From positions 186,001 through 250,000 of the forward strand of contig JAHJVE010000023.1 in NCBI GenBank assembly GCA_018828385.1: DNA of 64,000 nt, given 5' to 3'. Positions within the stretch are counted from its first letter, which is position 1. Each line of letters begins with the position of its first letter. Made by a program: the position numbers and the translations under genes. A model generated the notes under the pieces. It did not search any database, had not been told where the DNA came from, and saw only the letters and a list, made by a program, of their open reading frames with translations. Source of the DNA: Gammaproteobacteria bacterium. GTDB lineage: Bacteria; Pseudomonadota; Gammaproteobacteria; Burkholderiales; Rhodocyclaceae. This document shows positions 17,632 to 29,266 of the stretch, in pieces.

Positions 17632-19266
17632 TTATTCCCACTCGATCGTGGCTGGCGGCTTACCGCTCACGTCGTAAACGACCCGGTTCAGGCCGCGAAC
17701 TTCGTTGATAATCCGGTTTGAAACACGACCAAGCAGTTCATAGGGCAGATGCGCCCAGTGGGCGGTCATGAAATCACTGGTCACGACGGCGCGCAGGGCA
17801 ACCACGTTTTCGTAAGTGCGGCCGTCGCCCATCACGCCAACACTCTTGACCGGAAGGAAAACGGCAAAGGCCTGGCTGGTGAGGTCGTACCAGGTTTTGC
17901 CAATATCGGCAGAGGTACAGGCGCCGGCCGCCACATCTAGCTCCGTTGCTACGGTCGACCGTAATACTTCGATAAAAATGGCATCGGCCCGTTGCAGCAG
18001 ATGGGCTGAATGCAGCTTGACCTCGCCAAGAATGCGCACACCCAGGCCCGGCCCCGGAAATGGGTGGCGATAGACCATTTCGCGCGGCAGGCCGAGGGCC
18101 ACACCGAGTTCGCGGACCTCATCCTTGAACAGTTCGCGTAACGGCTCAAGCAACTTGAGATGCATGTCTTCCGGCAGACCACCGACGTTGTGGTGGCTCT
18201 TGATGGTGTGGGCACCCTTCTTGTTTTTGCCAGCCGATTCGATCACATCAGGATAGATGGTGCCCTGGGCCAGCCACTTGGCAGAAACCAGTTTTTTGGA
18301 TTCCGCCTGGAAAACTTCGACAAACTCCTTGCCGATAATCTTGCGCTTCTGCTCCGGGTCGGAGACGCCGGCCAGTTTGCCCATGAAATCGTCAACTGCA
18401 TCGACGCGGATAACCTTGACGCCGAGGTTGCGGGCGAACATTTCCATGACCATGTCGCCCTCGTTAAGACGCAGCAGGCCGTGATCAACAAAAACGCAGG
18501 TCAGCTGGTCGCCGATGGCGCGATGGATCAGCGCGGCTGCGACGCTTGAATCGACGCCACCGGACAGGCCGAGAATGACGTCATCGGAACCGACCTGGGC
18601 ACGAATTGAAGCAACCGCTTCGGCGATGTAATCGCCCATGATCCAGTCGGTGCCGCAGCCACAGATGCCATGCACAAAGCGTTCAAGAATGGCGCTCCCT
18701 TGTAGCGTGTGCGTCACTTCCGGGTGGAACTGGACGGCGTAGAACTTGCGGTCCTCGTCGGCCATCGCAGCGATCGGGCAGGACGGTGTCGAGGCCATTT
18801 TCTTGAAGCCCGCCGGCAATTCCATCACCGAATCGCCATGGCTCATCCAGACCTTGAGCATGCCGTGGCCTTCGGCCGTCGTGAAGTCGGCGATGTCGTT
18901 GAGCAAGGCGGTATGGCCATGAGCGCGGACTTCGGAATAGCCGAATTCACGCGCTTTGCCGGCAGCCTCGGCCGTCATCACCTTGCCACCCAGCTGCTGG
19001 GCCATGGTCTGCATGCCGTAGCAGATGCCAAGCACCGGAACGCCGAGCTGGAAAACGATTTCCGGAGCGCGCGGCGTATCACCTTCGGTCACCGAACTTG
19101 GGCCACCGGACAGAATGATGCCCTGGGCGCCGTAACTACGGATGAATTCGTCCGAAACATCGTACGGATGGATTTCGCAGAACACCTTGGCTTCGCGCAC
19201 GCGACGCGCGATCAGCTGGGTAACCTGAGAACCGAAATCGAGGATGAGGATTTTCTGGTGAGCCAT
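17632..19266 (-). CDS. guaA: GMP synthase (glutamine-hydrolysing)
   Basis: A 544-residue enzyme converting XMP to GMP. The ATG at 19266 ([14 protein letters not shown]) is preferred over TTG at 19272, with AAGG upstream. It has an N-terminal class I glutaminase with nucleophile motif GICYGMQ, an ATP-pyrophosphatase P-loop GLSGGVDSS and a C-terminal dimer domain ending KPPATIEWE. An unusual stretch, [19 protein letters not shown], precedes the conserved [12 protein letters not shown]; it is longer than I expect at this point and overlaps an element-like sequence (17949-17984). guaB lies upstream, with a terminator between them. Confidence 0.96.
   Translation of the reverse strand: MAHQKILILDFGSQVTQLIARRVREAKVFCEIHPYDVSDEFIRSYGAQGIILSGGPSSVTEGDTPRAPEIVFQLGVPVLGICYGMQTMAQQLGGKVMTAEAAGKAREFGYSEVRAHGHTALLNDIADFTTAEGHGMLKVWMSHGDSVMELPAGFKKMASTPSCPIAAMADEDRKFYAVQFHPEVTHTLQGSAILERFVHGICGCGTDWIMGDYIAEAVASIRAQVGSDDVILGLSGGVDSSVAAALIHRAIGDQLTCVFVDHGLLRLNEGDMVMEMFARNLGVKVIRVDAVDDFMGKLAGVSDPEQKRKIIGKEFVEVFQAESKKLVSAKWLAQGTIYPDVIESAGKNKKGAHTIKSHHNVGGLPEDMHLKLLEPLRELFKDEVRELGVALGLPREMVYRHPFPGPGLGVRILGEVKLHSAHLLQRADAIFIEVLRSTVATELDVAAGACTSADIGKTWYDLTSQAFAVFLPVKSVGVMGDGRTYENVVALRAVVTSDFMTAHWAHLPYELLGRVSNRIINEVRGLNRVVYDVSGKPPATIEWE
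17949..17984 (+). repeat. Diverged copy of the 36-bp element inside guaA
   Basis: Starts CTACGGTCGACCG, with 12 of the first 13 consensus bases (the R position counted as a match) and the palindrome CGGTCGACCG. The second half is only partly conserved (about 13 of 22). It is antisense to guaA and falls where the protein seems to carry extra residues. Confidence 0.5.
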
Positions 19267-19282
19267 TTTCAAAACCTTGAAT

Positions 19283-19308
19283 AAAAAGGGCGGCTCCCGG
19301 AGCCGCCC
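19283..19308 (-). terminator. Rho-independent terminator between guaB and guaA
   Basis: On the minus strand, a 10-bp stem GGGCGGCTCC / GGAGCCGCCC (19308-19288) is followed by five T. It would end or attenuate guaB transcripts before guaA. Confidence 0.8.
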
Positions 19309-19326
19309 TCAGTAACACGGAAAAGA

Positions 19327-20802
<1,476 letters not shown>

Positions 20803-20825
20803 TTAATCCAAGGTCACAAAATCGT

Positions 20826-20831
20826 ATTATA
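20826..20831 (-). promoter_or_regulatory. Candidate -10 box for guaB
   Basis: On the minus strand, TATAAT lies 36 bp upstream of the guaB ATG. The -35 region is weak, so only the -10 is offered. Confidence 0.4.
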
Positions 20832-20853
20832 CAGAAAAGACAAGGAAACCCAG

Positions 20854-21354
20854 ATGACCTCGAAATCCGCTTTCATTTTTGCCCTGTTTTTCCCGTTGAC
20901 CGTGGGATCGCTGTCCTGTCACGCGGAAACTTTCCAATGGAAGGATATCAACGGCCAGACTGTAGTTTCCGATGTCCCTCCCCCTGCCACGGCCAAGGGG
21001 CGGCGTTCCATCGGTGGCGCTAAGCCGGCGCTCGTTTCGGAGGCCATTCCCGAAAAAGCCCCTGACACACCCAAGGCTGTTGAGGCACCCAAAACCATCG
21101 CGGAAAAAAATCTGGAATTCAAAAAACGGCAGCAGGAAGCCAGGGAGAAAGCCGACAAACGGGCCAAAGAACAGGCTGCCGAAAAGGAAAAAAGCGAAAA
21201 TTGCGAACGCGCCCGGCGGAACCTTGCTGCACTTGAGTCCAGTCAGCCGATCAACACTATTGGCGACAATGGTGAGCGCAACGCAATGGATGCATCTCAG
21301 CGTGCCCAGGAAATCGAGCGGGCCAGAAAATTTCTGGCCGACACCTGCAAATAA
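20854..21354 (+). CDS. DUF4124-domain periplasmic protein
   Basis: A 166-residue exported protein. The signal peptide ends near SLSCHAET (about residue 25). A DUF4124 region follows at once (FQWKDINGQTVVSDVPPPA), a short beta motif common in proteobacterial envelope proteins of unknown function. The middle (about 80-120) is a charged Lys/Glu/Ala-rich coiled coil. Two Cys (in ENCERARRN and at the C-terminus) could pair. Divergent from guaB. No specific function can be given. Confidence 0.8.
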   Translation: MTSKSAFIFALFFPLTVGSLSCHAETFQWKDINGQTVVSDVPPPATAKGRRSIGGAKPALVSEAIPEKAPDTPKAVEAPKTIAEKNLEFKKRQQEAREKADKRAKEQAAEKEKSENCERARRNLAALESSQPINTIGDNGERNAMDASQRAQEIERARKFLADTCK

Positions 21355-21369
21355 GCAGGAAGTCCGAAC

Positions 21370-21693
21370 TCAGCCCTCGGCGTCGGCATCCCCGGCGCCT
21401 TTTTTCATGACCTTGCCTTCGGCAGCTCGCTGCTTGCGAACCTCCTTGGGGTCGGCGATCAGCGGCCGGTAAATTTCAACGCGATCCAGATTGCGCAGGA
21501 CAGAATCCGGCTTGGAAAGCTTGTTCCAGATGCCGAACTTGTTCTTTTTCAGGTCGATTTCCGGGTATTTCTCGAGCAGCCCGGAAACCTCAAGTGCCTG
21601 CTGCAGCGTAGCCCCTTCATTCAATTTGACGCGGACCAACTCCTGCTTTTTTGACAAGGCGTAGCAAACTTCGACACTCAACATTTCAGCCAT
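21370..21693 (-). CDS. rnfH: RnfH family ubiquitin-like protein
   Basis: A 107-residue RnfH-type protein with a beta-grasp core (MLSVEVCYALSKKQELVRVK; RVEIYRPLIADPKEVRKQRA). The start ATG at 21693 overlaps the end of ratA by 8 bp. RnfH is commonly paired with ratA next to smpB, as here. Its biochemical role is unclear. The C-terminus is a Lys/Asp-rich tail. Confidence 0.9.
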   Translation of the reverse strand: MAEMLSVEVCYALSKKQELVRVKLNEGATLQQALEVSGLLEKYPEIDLKKNKFGIWNKLSKPDSVLRNLDRVEIYRPLIADPKEVRKQRAAEGKVMKKGAGDADAEG

Positions 21694-22129
21694 GGCTGAC
21701 TCCATAAACCTGCGCCGCACGGCGCACGAAGGCATCGACGAACGTATTGGCAATATGACTGAATACCGGGCCGATCACCTTCTCGAACAATTTGCTGGAA
21801 AACTCGTAGTGCAACTGGAATTCAATCTTGCAGGCATTTTCGGCCAGCACCTTGAAATGCCACGAACCTTCCAGGTGGCGGAAAGGGCCATCAACCAGGC
21901 GAATTTTCATCAGCCGGGGGAATTCCTTGTCGTTTTCCGTTGTAAAACTCGACTTAACCGAATGGTAATTGATGTGCAGCGTTGCGACTGTTTTCGCGGC
22001 ATCGCGATACTTCACCTCGGTATGACTGCACCAAGGCAGGAAGGCGGGGTAATCCTCGCAGCGATCCACTAATTCAAACATGCGTTCGGCGGATTGCTCG
22101 ATCAAGACGGTCTTTTCAACAAGGGCCAT
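21686..22129 (-). CDS. ratA: RatA/COQ10-type START-domain protein
   Basis: A 147-residue single START/SRPBCC domain, with the start ATG at 22129 (MALVEKTVLIEQSAERMF) matching the family. Motifs include VDRCEDYPAFLPWC and VIGPVFSHIANTFVDAF. Bacterial members are described both as the ribosome-association toxin RatA and as coenzyme Q-binding COQ10 homologues; sequence cannot separate these. Divergent from smpB with a 58-bp gap, a widely conserved arrangement. Confidence 0.9.
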   Translation of the reverse strand: MALVEKTVLIEQSAERMFELVDRCEDYPAFLPWCSHTEVKYRDAAKTVATLHINYHSVKSSFTTENDKEFPRLMKIRLVDGPFRHLEGSWHFKVLAENACKIEFQLHYEFSSKLFEKVIGPVFSHIANTFVDAFVRRAAQVYGVSHG

Positions 22130-22187
22130 GCAGCGGCTGTATTCCTGTTTCCTGTAGAATCGCGATTTTAAAGGAACAGCCGGCAGC

Positions 22188-22637
22188 ATGAGCATTACGG
22201 TCAACAAAAAAGCCTTTCACGACTATTTTGTCGAAGACAAATATGAGGCAGGCATTGTCCTTGAGGGTTGGGAGGTCAAGGCTATTCGTGCTGGCCGAAT
22301 GAACATCAAGGAATCCTACGTCATCATCAAGGGTGGAGAGATCTACCTGATCGGGATGCACATCAGTCCCCTTGCGACTGCTTCGACCCACAACCAGCAT
22401 GACCCGATACGCACGCGAAAGCTGCTTTTGCACACCAACGAAATCGGCAAACTGATCGGCAAGGTCGAGCGAGCCGGTTATACATTGGTGCCCATCGACC
22501 TGCACTTCGTGCGCGGTCGTATCAAGCTTGAAATCGGACTGGCCAAAGGCAAGAAGCAGCACGACAAACGTGCCGATGCCCTGGACAAGGACTCGAAACG
22601 GGAAGCCCAGCGCGCCATGAAGGAACGCCTACACTAA
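22188..22637 (+). CDS. smpB: SsrA-binding protein SmpB
   Basis: A 149-residue tmRNA-binding protein for ribosome rescue. Motifs include [38 protein letters not shown], and the C-terminal basic tail [20 protein letters not shown]. Length is normal. A weak hairpin AAAGCC/GGCTTT follows the stop at 22637-22652. The ssrA gene itself is not in the window. Confidence 0.97.
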   Translation: MSITVNKKAFHDYFVEDKYEAGIVLEGWEVKAIRAGRMNIKESYVIIKGGEIYLIGMHISPLATASTHNQHDPIRTRKLLLHTNEIGKLIGKVERAGYTLVPIDLHFVRGRIKLEIGLAKGKKQHDKRADALDKDSKREAQRAMKERLH

Positions 22638-22749
22638 AGCCAACCGGCTTTCTCGGTATCATTTTTGTTCGTCGTATTGCCATACTCACAAATGACTATG
22701 TCGTTTAGTAACCCTGATTGTGGCTCTTTGGAATATCCTTGCGATAACC

Positions 22750-23391
22750 ATGAAAACGATACGAACTGTTCTCGCGGACGACCAATTACTGATTCGCGCC
22801 GGTATCCGGGCCATTATCGACACGCTTCCCGGGTATTCGATCGAAGCTGAGTGCGCCGATGGTCATGAAGCCATTGCCGCGATTCGCAGTCGCCAACCCG
22901 ACGTTGTCCTGCTCGACATTGCCATGCCGGGTCCATCAGGCATCGAGGTGGCGCGCACCATTCGCCAGTTCGATCAGGCAACCAGAATTCTTGTGTTGTC
23001 CAGCATTGACCGCCAGGAAATTGTCGAGCAGGCGCTTGCTGCCGGGGTCAATGGCTATTTGCTCAAGGACTTCGTTCTTGCCGAGCTGGTGCAGGCCTTG
23101 GCCATGGTGCTCGACGGCGGAAGTTTCCTGTCGCCGAAACTCAGTGCAATGAGCTTGCGCTCGGAGGCTGAATCCGACTCAGGTCAGGTGTCTCGGTTGA
23201 CCACGCGACAAACTGAAATTCTCCGCCACGTGGCGTCAGGCAGAACTACCAAGGAAATTGCCCGCGAACTGGGCATCAGTCCAAAGACAGTCGAGTTCCA
23301 CCGCAGCCGCTTGATGGAAAAAATCGGCGTCCACGACGTTACCGGCCTTACCCGTTTTGCGCTTCACACGGGCATCGTCAGCTGCCCTTGA
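22750..23391 (+). CDS. NarL/LuxR-family response regulator
   Basis: A 213-residue regulator. The ATG at 22750 (MKTIRTVLADDQLL) is preferred over GTG at 22720. It has a receiver domain (1-120) with acidic pocket D10-D11, phospho-acceptor D56 in VVLLDIAMPG and K in LLKDF. A LuxR-type helix-turn-helix lies at about 145-205 (LTTRQTEILRHVASGRTTKE; SPKTVEFHRSRLMEKIGV). No histidine kinase is adjacent; the nearest signalling partner is the convergent Hpt gene 12 bp away. Target genes cannot be deduced. Confidence 0.92.
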   Translation: MKTIRTVLADDQLLIRAGIRAIIDTLPGYSIEAECADGHEAIAAIRSRQPDVVLLDIAMPGPSGIEVARTIRQFDQATRILVLSSIDRQEIVEQALAAGVNGYLLKDFVLAELVQALAMVLDGGSFLSPKLSAMSLRSEAESDSGQVSRLTTRQTEILRHVASGRTTKEIARELGISPKTVEFHRSRLMEKIGVHDVTGLTRFALHTGIVSCP

Positions 23392-23403
23392 ACGGATAGT
23401 GAA

Positions 23404-23805
23404 TCAGCCTTCCCTGTCGCCCAGGAAGTCGGCCAGTTCTGTGGCCATGCACTGTATGCACAGGATCAACGGGGCCGACATTGATGGCCAGTTGGGGGCT
23501 GCCTTGCCACTAGAGGCTTCGAGCAGTTGCTCGCGAACAAGCTCCTCGATCTTGCGCGCCTGATCGAGACAACGATGACCGGAGAACAGGACGCAACTGC
23601 TTCGAATATCGTGAAGTGCGTCTTTCAGTGCGGGCAAATCACCTTGTGCAGCCGCCGTTTCCAGTCTCGCACAAAGGGTTGGGGCGCCCTCCAGGAACAG
23701 GTGTATCAGCCGCTCTGCCGCTGCCTGATTTCGCCCCAGATTGACCAGCAAATACTCCAGATTGCAAAAGTCGCTACGCTTCCGATTGATGCTGCTCTCA
23801 GACAT
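23404..23805 (-). CDS. Hpt (histidine phosphotransfer) domain protein
   Basis: A 133-residue stand-alone Hpt protein. The phosphorylatable His is H65 in ALHDIRSSCVLFSG, within a helical bundle. Such proteins shuttle phosphoryl groups between hybrid kinases and response regulators. It is convergent with the response regulator gene (12-bp gap), which makes that regulator a possible partner. The C-terminus is Cys-rich (ILCIQCMATELADF). Confidence 0.8.
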   Translation of the reverse strand: MSESSINRKRSDFCNLEYLLVNLGRNQAAAERLIHLFLEGAPTLCARLETAAAQGDLPALKDALHDIRSSCVLFSGHRCLDQARKIEELVREQLLEASSGKAAPNWPSMSAPLILCIQCMATELADFLGDREG

Positions 23806-23900
23806 TACCGAATACCTTGGCTTATTTGTATTATTCGGTCATAGCTTATGCTGGCGGGAAATGACAGGGAACCCGGTGTTACCCTAGGGCGACCACCCAG

Positions 23901-23937
23901 AAAACAGAAAAGCCCGAAAAGCAGAAGCTTTCGGGCT
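23901..23937 (-). terminator. Rho-independent terminator downstream of tRNA-Asp
   Basis: On the minus strand, the stem AGCCCGAAA / TTTCGGGCT (23937-23929 with 23919-23911) is followed by a T-rich run (TTTTCTGTTTT). Confidence 0.78.
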
Positions 23938-23947
23938 TGACGGTAGT

Positions 23948-24024
23948 TGGCGGAGTGGACGGGACTCGAACCCGCGACCCCCGGCGTGACAGGCCGGTAT
24001 TCTAACCAACTGAACTACCACTCC
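23948..24024 (-). tRNA. tRNA-Asp (GTC)
   Basis: A 77-nt cloverleaf including an encoded CCA (complement of 23948-23950). Acceptor GGAGTGG pairs with CCACTCC, the D-arm is GTAGTTCAGTTGGTTAGAAT, anticodon arm CCGGC-CTGTCAC-GCCGG carries GTC, and the T-arm is CGGGTTCGAGTCCCG. A terminator follows at 23937-23901. Confidence 0.97.
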
Positions 24025-24144
24025 GCATCATGGGCGCCCGGTTTTGGCGGGCGGCAACGAGCGGCGAATAATAGCACGCGGCTATAGTTCCGGGGGCCGG
24101 GCTGCGACTACAATTTGACGTTTTCAGCCGTTGCAACGAAAACG

Positions 24145-25758
24145 ATGACCGATACCGGTACGCTTAACTTCAACTGGTCGCAAGCCTTGGTCGCCGGTTT
24201 CATCGCGGCTGGCGTCAGCGATGCCGTGATTTCCCCCGGCGCGCGCTCGACGCCACTGGCTCTCGCCATGTTGCGCCAGCCCCGGCTACGCTGCCATGTT
24301 GCGATAGACGAACGAAGCGCAGCTTTTTTTGCGCTTGGCATCGCCAAAGCCAGCCGACGACCGGCGCTTGTCTTGGCTACCTCGGGAACGGCGCCGGCCA
24401 ACTGGTTGCCGACTGTCATCGAGGCAAGCCAGTCCGGCGTACCGCTGCTCCTGATCTCGGCTGATCGCCCACCGGAGCTTCAGGGGTGCGGCGCAAATCA
24501 GTCCATCGACCAGATCGGGCTCTTCGGCTCGCATGTCCGCGCCAGCCACGCGCTTGGCACCCCGCATGACGGATTTGATCCGGCTTACTTGCATCGCTTC
24601 GCCGCCCGTGCCTACGAACAGGCGATCTGGCCGGAGCCCGGGCCGGTCCATATCAACCAGCCCTTCCGCGAGCCGCTGCTTCCTTTGGCCGATACCACTG
24701 AGGCAGAAATTCCGGAATCCATCCGCGTTGTCCATCCGGCGCTGCAGCCAGCCCGGGAGGCTATTGGCGACTTCGCCAGCCGCATCAGCGGTCGCCCCGG
24801 CATCATTGTCTGCGGGGAAATGCCGGCCTGTCCTGAGAACACCAATGCCATTGCCGCCCTGGCCGAACGACTCGATGTCCCGATCCTTGCCGAACCGCTG
24901 GCCGGCCTGCGCTACGGGGATCATGATCGCTCGCATCTGTGCGTTCGTTACAATCAATGGCTGGTCGATCAGCGCTTTGTGGAAATGCATCAGCCGGAGT
25001 GGGTATTGCGCTTCGGGACCTTTCCGATCAGCCGCAACCTGCAAAACTACGTCGGTGGAATCCGGACAACTCATGCCGTGGTCGAGCCATGGCCGCGCTG
25101 GAGTGATCCCGCCCATCTCCTGACCCATCTGTTCCGCGCCGAGCCAGCCGACGTCTGCGCTGCGCTGTTGGCAGAATCGCTCGTTGCCGCACCCGGAGGT
25201 TGGCGACAGGATTTTGCCGGACAGGAAGCAAGCGCGGCGGAGAGGGCTGAAGCCGGCCACATTGCTGCCATGCTCGAAGAAATCCCGGATTCGACACCGC
25301 TCTTCATCGGCAATTCGCTGGCCATTCGCCAACTGGACAGCCTGTCGGGCAGCGGCGAAAAATTCATCCATTTTTACGGTAACCGCGGCGCCAGTGGTAT
25401 CGATGGCAACATCTCGACGGCCATGGGAATTGCCGCGGTTCATGGCAGCGTCGTTGCCCTGCTGGGGGATCTGACCACCCAGCATGACCTTGGCGGACTG
25501 GCGCTGGCCCAAGGGCGAAATGCCGTGATTGTTGTGGTCAACAACGCCGGAGGCGGTATTTTCGATCACCTGCCCCAGCGCCAGCTACCCGAATTCGAGC
25601 GCGGCTGGCGCACCCCGCAGCAGATCAGTTTCGAGCATGCAGCCCTGACCTTCAGTCTTGGCTTTGGCCGTGCCGAGTCGATTGATGCATTCAGAAAGGC
25701 GCTGCGCGTAGCACTTGCTGCCGGTGGCCCGCACCTGATCGAACTGCAGATGCCTTGA
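24145..25758 (+). CDS. menD: MenD, 2-succinyl-5-enolpyruvyl-6-hydroxy-3-cyclohexene-1-carboxylate synthase
   Basis: A 537-residue ThDP enzyme of menaquinone synthesis, joining isochorismate and 2-oxoglutarate. The ATG at 24145 (MTDTGTLNFNWSQALVAGFI) is preferred over TTG at 24115. Signatures are VISPGARSTPLALAM, DERSAAFFALGIAK, YGNRGASGIDGNISTAMGI and the ThDP-binding GDLTTQHDLGGLALAQ...VVVNNAGGGIF. No other men genes lie nearby, so the rest of the pathway must be elsewhere. It starts 120 bp from the tRNA-Asp gene. Confidence 0.94.
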   Translation: MTDTGTLNFNWSQALVAGFIAAGVSDAVISPGARSTPLALAMLRQPRLRCHVAIDERSAAFFALGIAKASRRPALVLATSGTAPANWLPTVIEASQSGVPLLLISADRPPELQGCGANQSIDQIGLFGSHVRASHALGTPHDGFDPAYLHRFAARAYEQAIWPEPGPVHINQPFREPLLPLADTTEAEIPESIRVVHPALQPAREAIGDFASRISGRPGIIVCGEMPACPENTNAIAALAERLDVPILAEPLAGLRYGDHDRSHLCVRYNQWLVDQRFVEMHQPEWVLRFGTFPISRNLQNYVGGIRTTHAVVEPWPRWSDPAHLLTHLFRAEPADVCAALLAESLVAAPGGWRQDFAGQEASAAERAEAGHIAAMLEEIPDSTPLFIGNSLAIRQLDSLSGSGEKFIHFYGNRGASGIDGNISTAMGIAAVHGSVVALLGDLTTQHDLGGLALAQGRNAVIVVVNNAGGGIFDHLPQRQLPEFERGWRTPQQISFEHAALTFSLGFGRAESIDAFRKALRVALAAGGPHLIELQMP

Positions 25759-25782
25759 GGCCTTGCGGTAAAATCAGCCCCC

Positions 25783-26634
25783 ATGAATTCGTCGATCAAT
25801 GCCACCGACCCGAGCAGCGCCTCGCCCTTGGGCAAGGCCACCGAATACCAGAGCCACTACGCGCCCGAGTTGCTCTACCCCATTCCGCGCCAGCTCAAGC
25901 GCAGCGAACTCGGCATTGCCGATAGCGCCCTGCCCTTTGTCGGCGAGGATTTGTGGAATGCCTATGAACTGTCATGGCTCAATCCGAAGGGCAAACCGGT
26001 GGTTGCCGTCGGCACCTTCCGCGTACCGGCTGACAGTCCTAACCTGATCGAATCCAAGTCCTTCAAGCTTTACCTGAATTCCTTCAACCAAAGCACTTTC
26101 GCCGATGTTGAAACCGTCGCGCAGACGCTAGCACGCGACCTCTCGGCTGCTGCCGGCAAGCCGCTCAGCGTCGCGCTCGAACCGCTCACCGACCGCCCGC
26201 AAGCCGTGATCGCCATCCCGGAAGGTATCTGTCTCGACGATCTGGATATTGCCTGCGACCGCTACCAGCCGGCCCCCGAACTGCTGACTACGCAAGCCGG
26301 CGAAGTCGTCGAAGAAACGCTGTTCTCCCACCTGCTCAAATCGAACTGTCTGGTCACCGGCCAGCCGGACTGGGCGATGGTCGTCATCCGCTACCGTGGT
26401 CGCCGCATCGACCGGGCCGGGCTGCTGCGCTACATCGTTTCCTTCCGCAATCACAACGAATTCCACGAACAGTGCGTCGAGCGGATTTTCACTGACATCC
26501 AGAAGCATTGCGCGCCCGAAGCGCTGGCCGTCCACGCCCGCTACACCCGGCGCGGCGGCCTCGACATCAATCCCTTCCGCAGCAGCGGCGATTGCTACGG
26601 TCGACCGGAAAATATCCGCGAAATCCGCCAGTAA
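25783..26634 (+). CDS. queF: NADPH-dependent 7-cyano-7-deazaguanine reductase (QueF, type II)
   Basis: A 283-residue two-domain QueF that reduces preQ0 to preQ1 in queuosine synthesis. Catalytic Cys is C189 in [12 protein letters not shown]. The family motif [12 protein letters not shown] lies at 90-101. The C-terminus [11 protein letters not shown] is followed by [15 protein letters not shown], whose DNA overlaps an element-like sequence (CTACGGTCGACCGGAAA at 26595-26611). It starts 24 bp after menD and precedes mutS by 37 bp. Confidence 0.95.
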   Translation: MNSSINATDPSSASPLGKATEYQSHYAPELLYPIPRQLKRSELGIADSALPFVGEDLWNAYELSWLNPKGKPVVAVGTFRVPADSPNLIESKSFKLYLNSFNQSTFADVETVAQTLARDLSAAAGKPLSVALEPLTDRPQAVIAIPEGICLDDLDIACDRYQPAPELLTTQAGEVVEETLFSHLLKSNCLVTGQPDWAMVVIRYRGRRIDRAGLLRYIVSFRNHNEFHEQCVERIFTDIQKHCAPEALAVHARYTRRGGLDINPFRSSGDCYGRPENIREIRQ

Positions 26635-26671
26635 TTTTCGCCCGCTGATAAAAATAACAAACGACAAGCTC

Positions 26672-29266
26672 ATGACTAAAGACGCCGCGCCCGACCTTTC
26701 CAAACATACGCCGATGATGCGGCAATATCTGGCGCTCAAGGCCAGCCATCCGAACACCTTGCTGTTCTACCGGATGGGCGACTTCTACGAACTTTTTCAT
26801 GAAGATGCGGAAAAGGCGGCGCGCCTGCTCGACATCACGCTGACCACGCGCGGCCAGTCGGCTGGCGTGCCGATCAAGATGTGCGGCATCCCCTTCCATT
26901 CGCTCGAGCCCTACCTCGCCCGTCTGGTCAAGCTCGGCGAATCGGCCGTGATCTGCGAACAGATCGGCGATCCGGCGACCAGCAAGGGACCAGTCGAACG
27001 CGCTGTCGCCCGCATCGTCACGCCCGGCACACTGACCGATGCGGCGCTGATCGATGACAAGCAGGACATCTGGCTGCTCGCCGTTACCACGCTGCGCAAT
27101 ACGGCCGGTCTGGCCCGGCTCAACCTGGCCAGCGGCGAGTTCGTGTTGCTCGAAGTCCCGGCGGAGCAGATTCCGGCAGCACTGGAACGCATCCGTCCGG
27201 CCGAAATCCTTTACCCGGAGAGCTGGACGCCCAATTTCGGCCTCGACGTCGCCCGCACGCGGCAGCCGGACTGGTATTTCGAATTCGACTCAGCGCGCCG
27301 CCTGCTCTGCGATCAGTTTGAAGTCGCCTCGCTGGCCGGTTTCGGCGCCGAAGGACTGAAGCCGGCCATCGCCGCCGCCGGCGCCCTGCTCCAATACGCA
27401 CAGGCAACGCAGGCCGGGAAATTGACCCATTTACGCGGCTTGACCGTGGAAATCGAAGGCGCCTATCTCGGCCTCGACCTCGCCACCCGGCGCAATCTGG
27501 AACTGACTGAAACCCTGCGCGGCCAACCGTCGCCGACGCTGTTTTCGCTGCTCGACAACTGCGTGACCAGCATGGGTTCGCGCCTGCTCCGGCATACGCT
27601 GCATCACCCGTTGCGCGAACGCGACCTGCCGGCTGCTCGCCATGGTGCCGTCGAATTCCTGCTCGACGACTACGGCCGCATCGCCGGCGAAATCCGCCGC
27701 GGCCTGCGCGGCATTGCCGACATCGAACGCATCGCCGGCCGTATCGCCCTGCGCAACGCCCGGCCTCGCGATCTGGCCAGCCTGCGCGAATCGCTGGCCC
27801 GCCTCGATGGCCTGCGTGCCCCGCTGGCCGGCGCTGTCTCGCCGCTGGTTGGGAAGTTGTTCGGCGATCTCGACACACCATTCGCCACGCTCGATCTGCT
27901 GGTCCGCTCCATCGGCAGCGAGCCGGCCGCGCAGATTCGCGACGGTGGCGTCATCGCGCCGGGTTTCGATGCCGATCTCGACGAATACCGCTCGCTCAAC
28001 GACAACTGCGGCGCCTATCTGGTCGATATGGAAGCCCGCGAACGCGAGCGCACTGGCATCAGCAGCCTCAAGGTCGAATACAACAAGGTGCATGGCTTCT
28101 ACATCGAAGTCACGCACGCCAATACCGAGAAAATCCCGGAAGACTACCGCCGCCGGCAAACGCTGAAGAACGCCGAGCGCTACATCACGCCGGAGCTCAA
28201 GGCTTTCGAGGACAAGGCCCTGTCGGCGCAGGAACGGGCGCTGGCCCGCGAAAAGCTGCTTTACGAAGCGATTCTCGACGAACTGCAACCGGTCATTCCG
28301 ACACTGCAAATCATCGCCCGCGCAGTTGCCCATCTCGACCTGCTGGCCGGTTTTGCTGAAACGGCGCTCAAGCGCAACTGGTGCAAGCCTGAATTTGCCG
28401 AAGAAATCGGGTTGACCGTGGAAGGCGGCCGTCACCCGGTGGTTGAGGGCGAACTGGCCAACAATGCCGAAACCTTCATCGCCAACGACTGCCTGCTCGC
28501 CGAAAACCGCCGTCTGCTGCTTATTACCGGCCCGAACATGGGCGGTAAATCAACCTACATGCGGCAGGTCGCGCTGATCGCCCTGCTCGCCCACATCGGC
28601 TGCTACACGCCGGCCGACCGCTGCGTGCTCGGCCCGCTCGACCGCATTTTCACCCGCATCGGCGCCTCCGACGACCTCGCTTCCGGGCGTTCGACCTTCA
28701 TGGTTGAAATGACCGAAGCCGCCGCCATCCTGCACCACGCCACAGCCAACAGCCTCGTCCTGATGGACGAAATCGGCCGCGGCACCTCGACCTTCGACGG
28801 CATGGCGCTGGCCTTCGCCATCCTGCGCCATCTGATCGACAAGAACCGCTGCCTGACGCTGTTCGCCACCCACTATTTCGAGATGACCCGGCTGTCGCAC
28901 GAATACACCGAACTGGCCAACGTCCATCTCGGCGCCGTCGAGCACAACGACCGCATCGTCTTCATGCACGCGGTTGAAGAAGGCCCGGCCAACCAGAGCT
29001 ACGGGATTCAGGTCGCTGCACTGGCTGGCATCCCGACGGCAGTCGTCCGCGCCGCCCGCAAGCAGCTCCGTGAATTCGAGCAGCGCGCCACAGTCGATCC
29101 ACTGCAACCTGACCTGTTCGCCCAGGATTTTTCGCCAGAAGCGCCCGAGCCAGCCGAACCCGAACCGCACCCGGCCCTCGACCACCTCGCCGCCATCGAC
29201 CCGGACAGCCTGACGCCGCGCGAAGCCCTTGATGCGCTCTATGCCCTGAAGGGTTTGCTTCGGTGA
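26672..29266 (+). CDS. mutS: DNA mismatch repair protein MutS
   Basis: An 864-residue mismatch sensor. The ATG at 26672 ([20 protein letters not shown]) is chosen; the open frame extends upstream only through queF. The mismatch-binding Phe-x-Glu is in [15 protein letters not shown]. The ATPase has Walker [11 protein letters not shown], Walker B and the [12 protein letters not shown] signature. The C-terminal HhH-like tail ends [18 protein letters not shown]. The stop overlaps the GTG start of the phosphoesterase gene. Confidence 0.97.
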   Translation: MTKDAAPDLSKHTPMMRQYLALKASHPNTLLFYRMGDFYELFHEDAEKAARLLDITLTTRGQSAGVPIKMCGIPFHSLEPYLARLVKLGESAVICEQIGDPATSKGPVERAVARIVTPGTLTDAALIDDKQDIWLLAVTTLRNTAGLARLNLASGEFVLLEVPAEQIPAALERIRPAEILYPESWTPNFGLDVARTRQPDWYFEFDSARRLLCDQFEVASLAGFGAEGLKPAIAAAGALLQYAQATQAGKLTHLRGLTVEIEGAYLGLDLATRRNLELTETLRGQPSPTLFSLLDNCVTSMGSRLLRHTLHHPLRERDLPAARHGAVEFLLDDYGRIAGEIRRGLRGIADIERIAGRIALRNARPRDLASLRESLARLDGLRAPLAGAVSPLVGKLFGDLDTPFATLDLLVRSIGSEPAAQIRDGGVIAPGFDADLDEYRSLNDNCGAYLVDMEARERERTGISSLKVEYNKVHGFYIEVTHANTEKIPEDYRRRQTLKNAERYITPELKAFEDKALSAQERALAREKLLYEAILDELQPVIPTLQIIARAVAHLDLLAGFAETALKRNWCKPEFAEEIGLTVEGGRHPVVEGELANNAETFIANDCLLAENRRLLLITGPNMGGKSTYMRQVALIALLAHIGCYTPADRCVLGPLDRIFTRIGASDDLASGRSTFMVEMTEAAAILHHATANSLVLMDEIGRGTSTFDGMALAFAILRHLIDKNRCLTLFATHYFEMTRLSHEYTELANVHLGAVEHNDRIVFMHAVEEGPANQSYGIQVAALAGIPTAVVRAARKQLREFEQRATVDPLQPDLFAQDFSPEAPEPAEPEPHPALDHLAAIDPDSLTPREALDALYALKGLLR

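Noticed and set aside
26396-26671. Upstream extension of the mutS frame
   Set aside because: It overlaps the 3' part of queF in another frame; MutS homology starts at the ATG at 26672.
27410-28440. TTGACCGTGGAA strings in mutS as possible element copies
   Set aside because: They encode the ordinary MutS residues LTVE, and the flanking bases do not follow the element.
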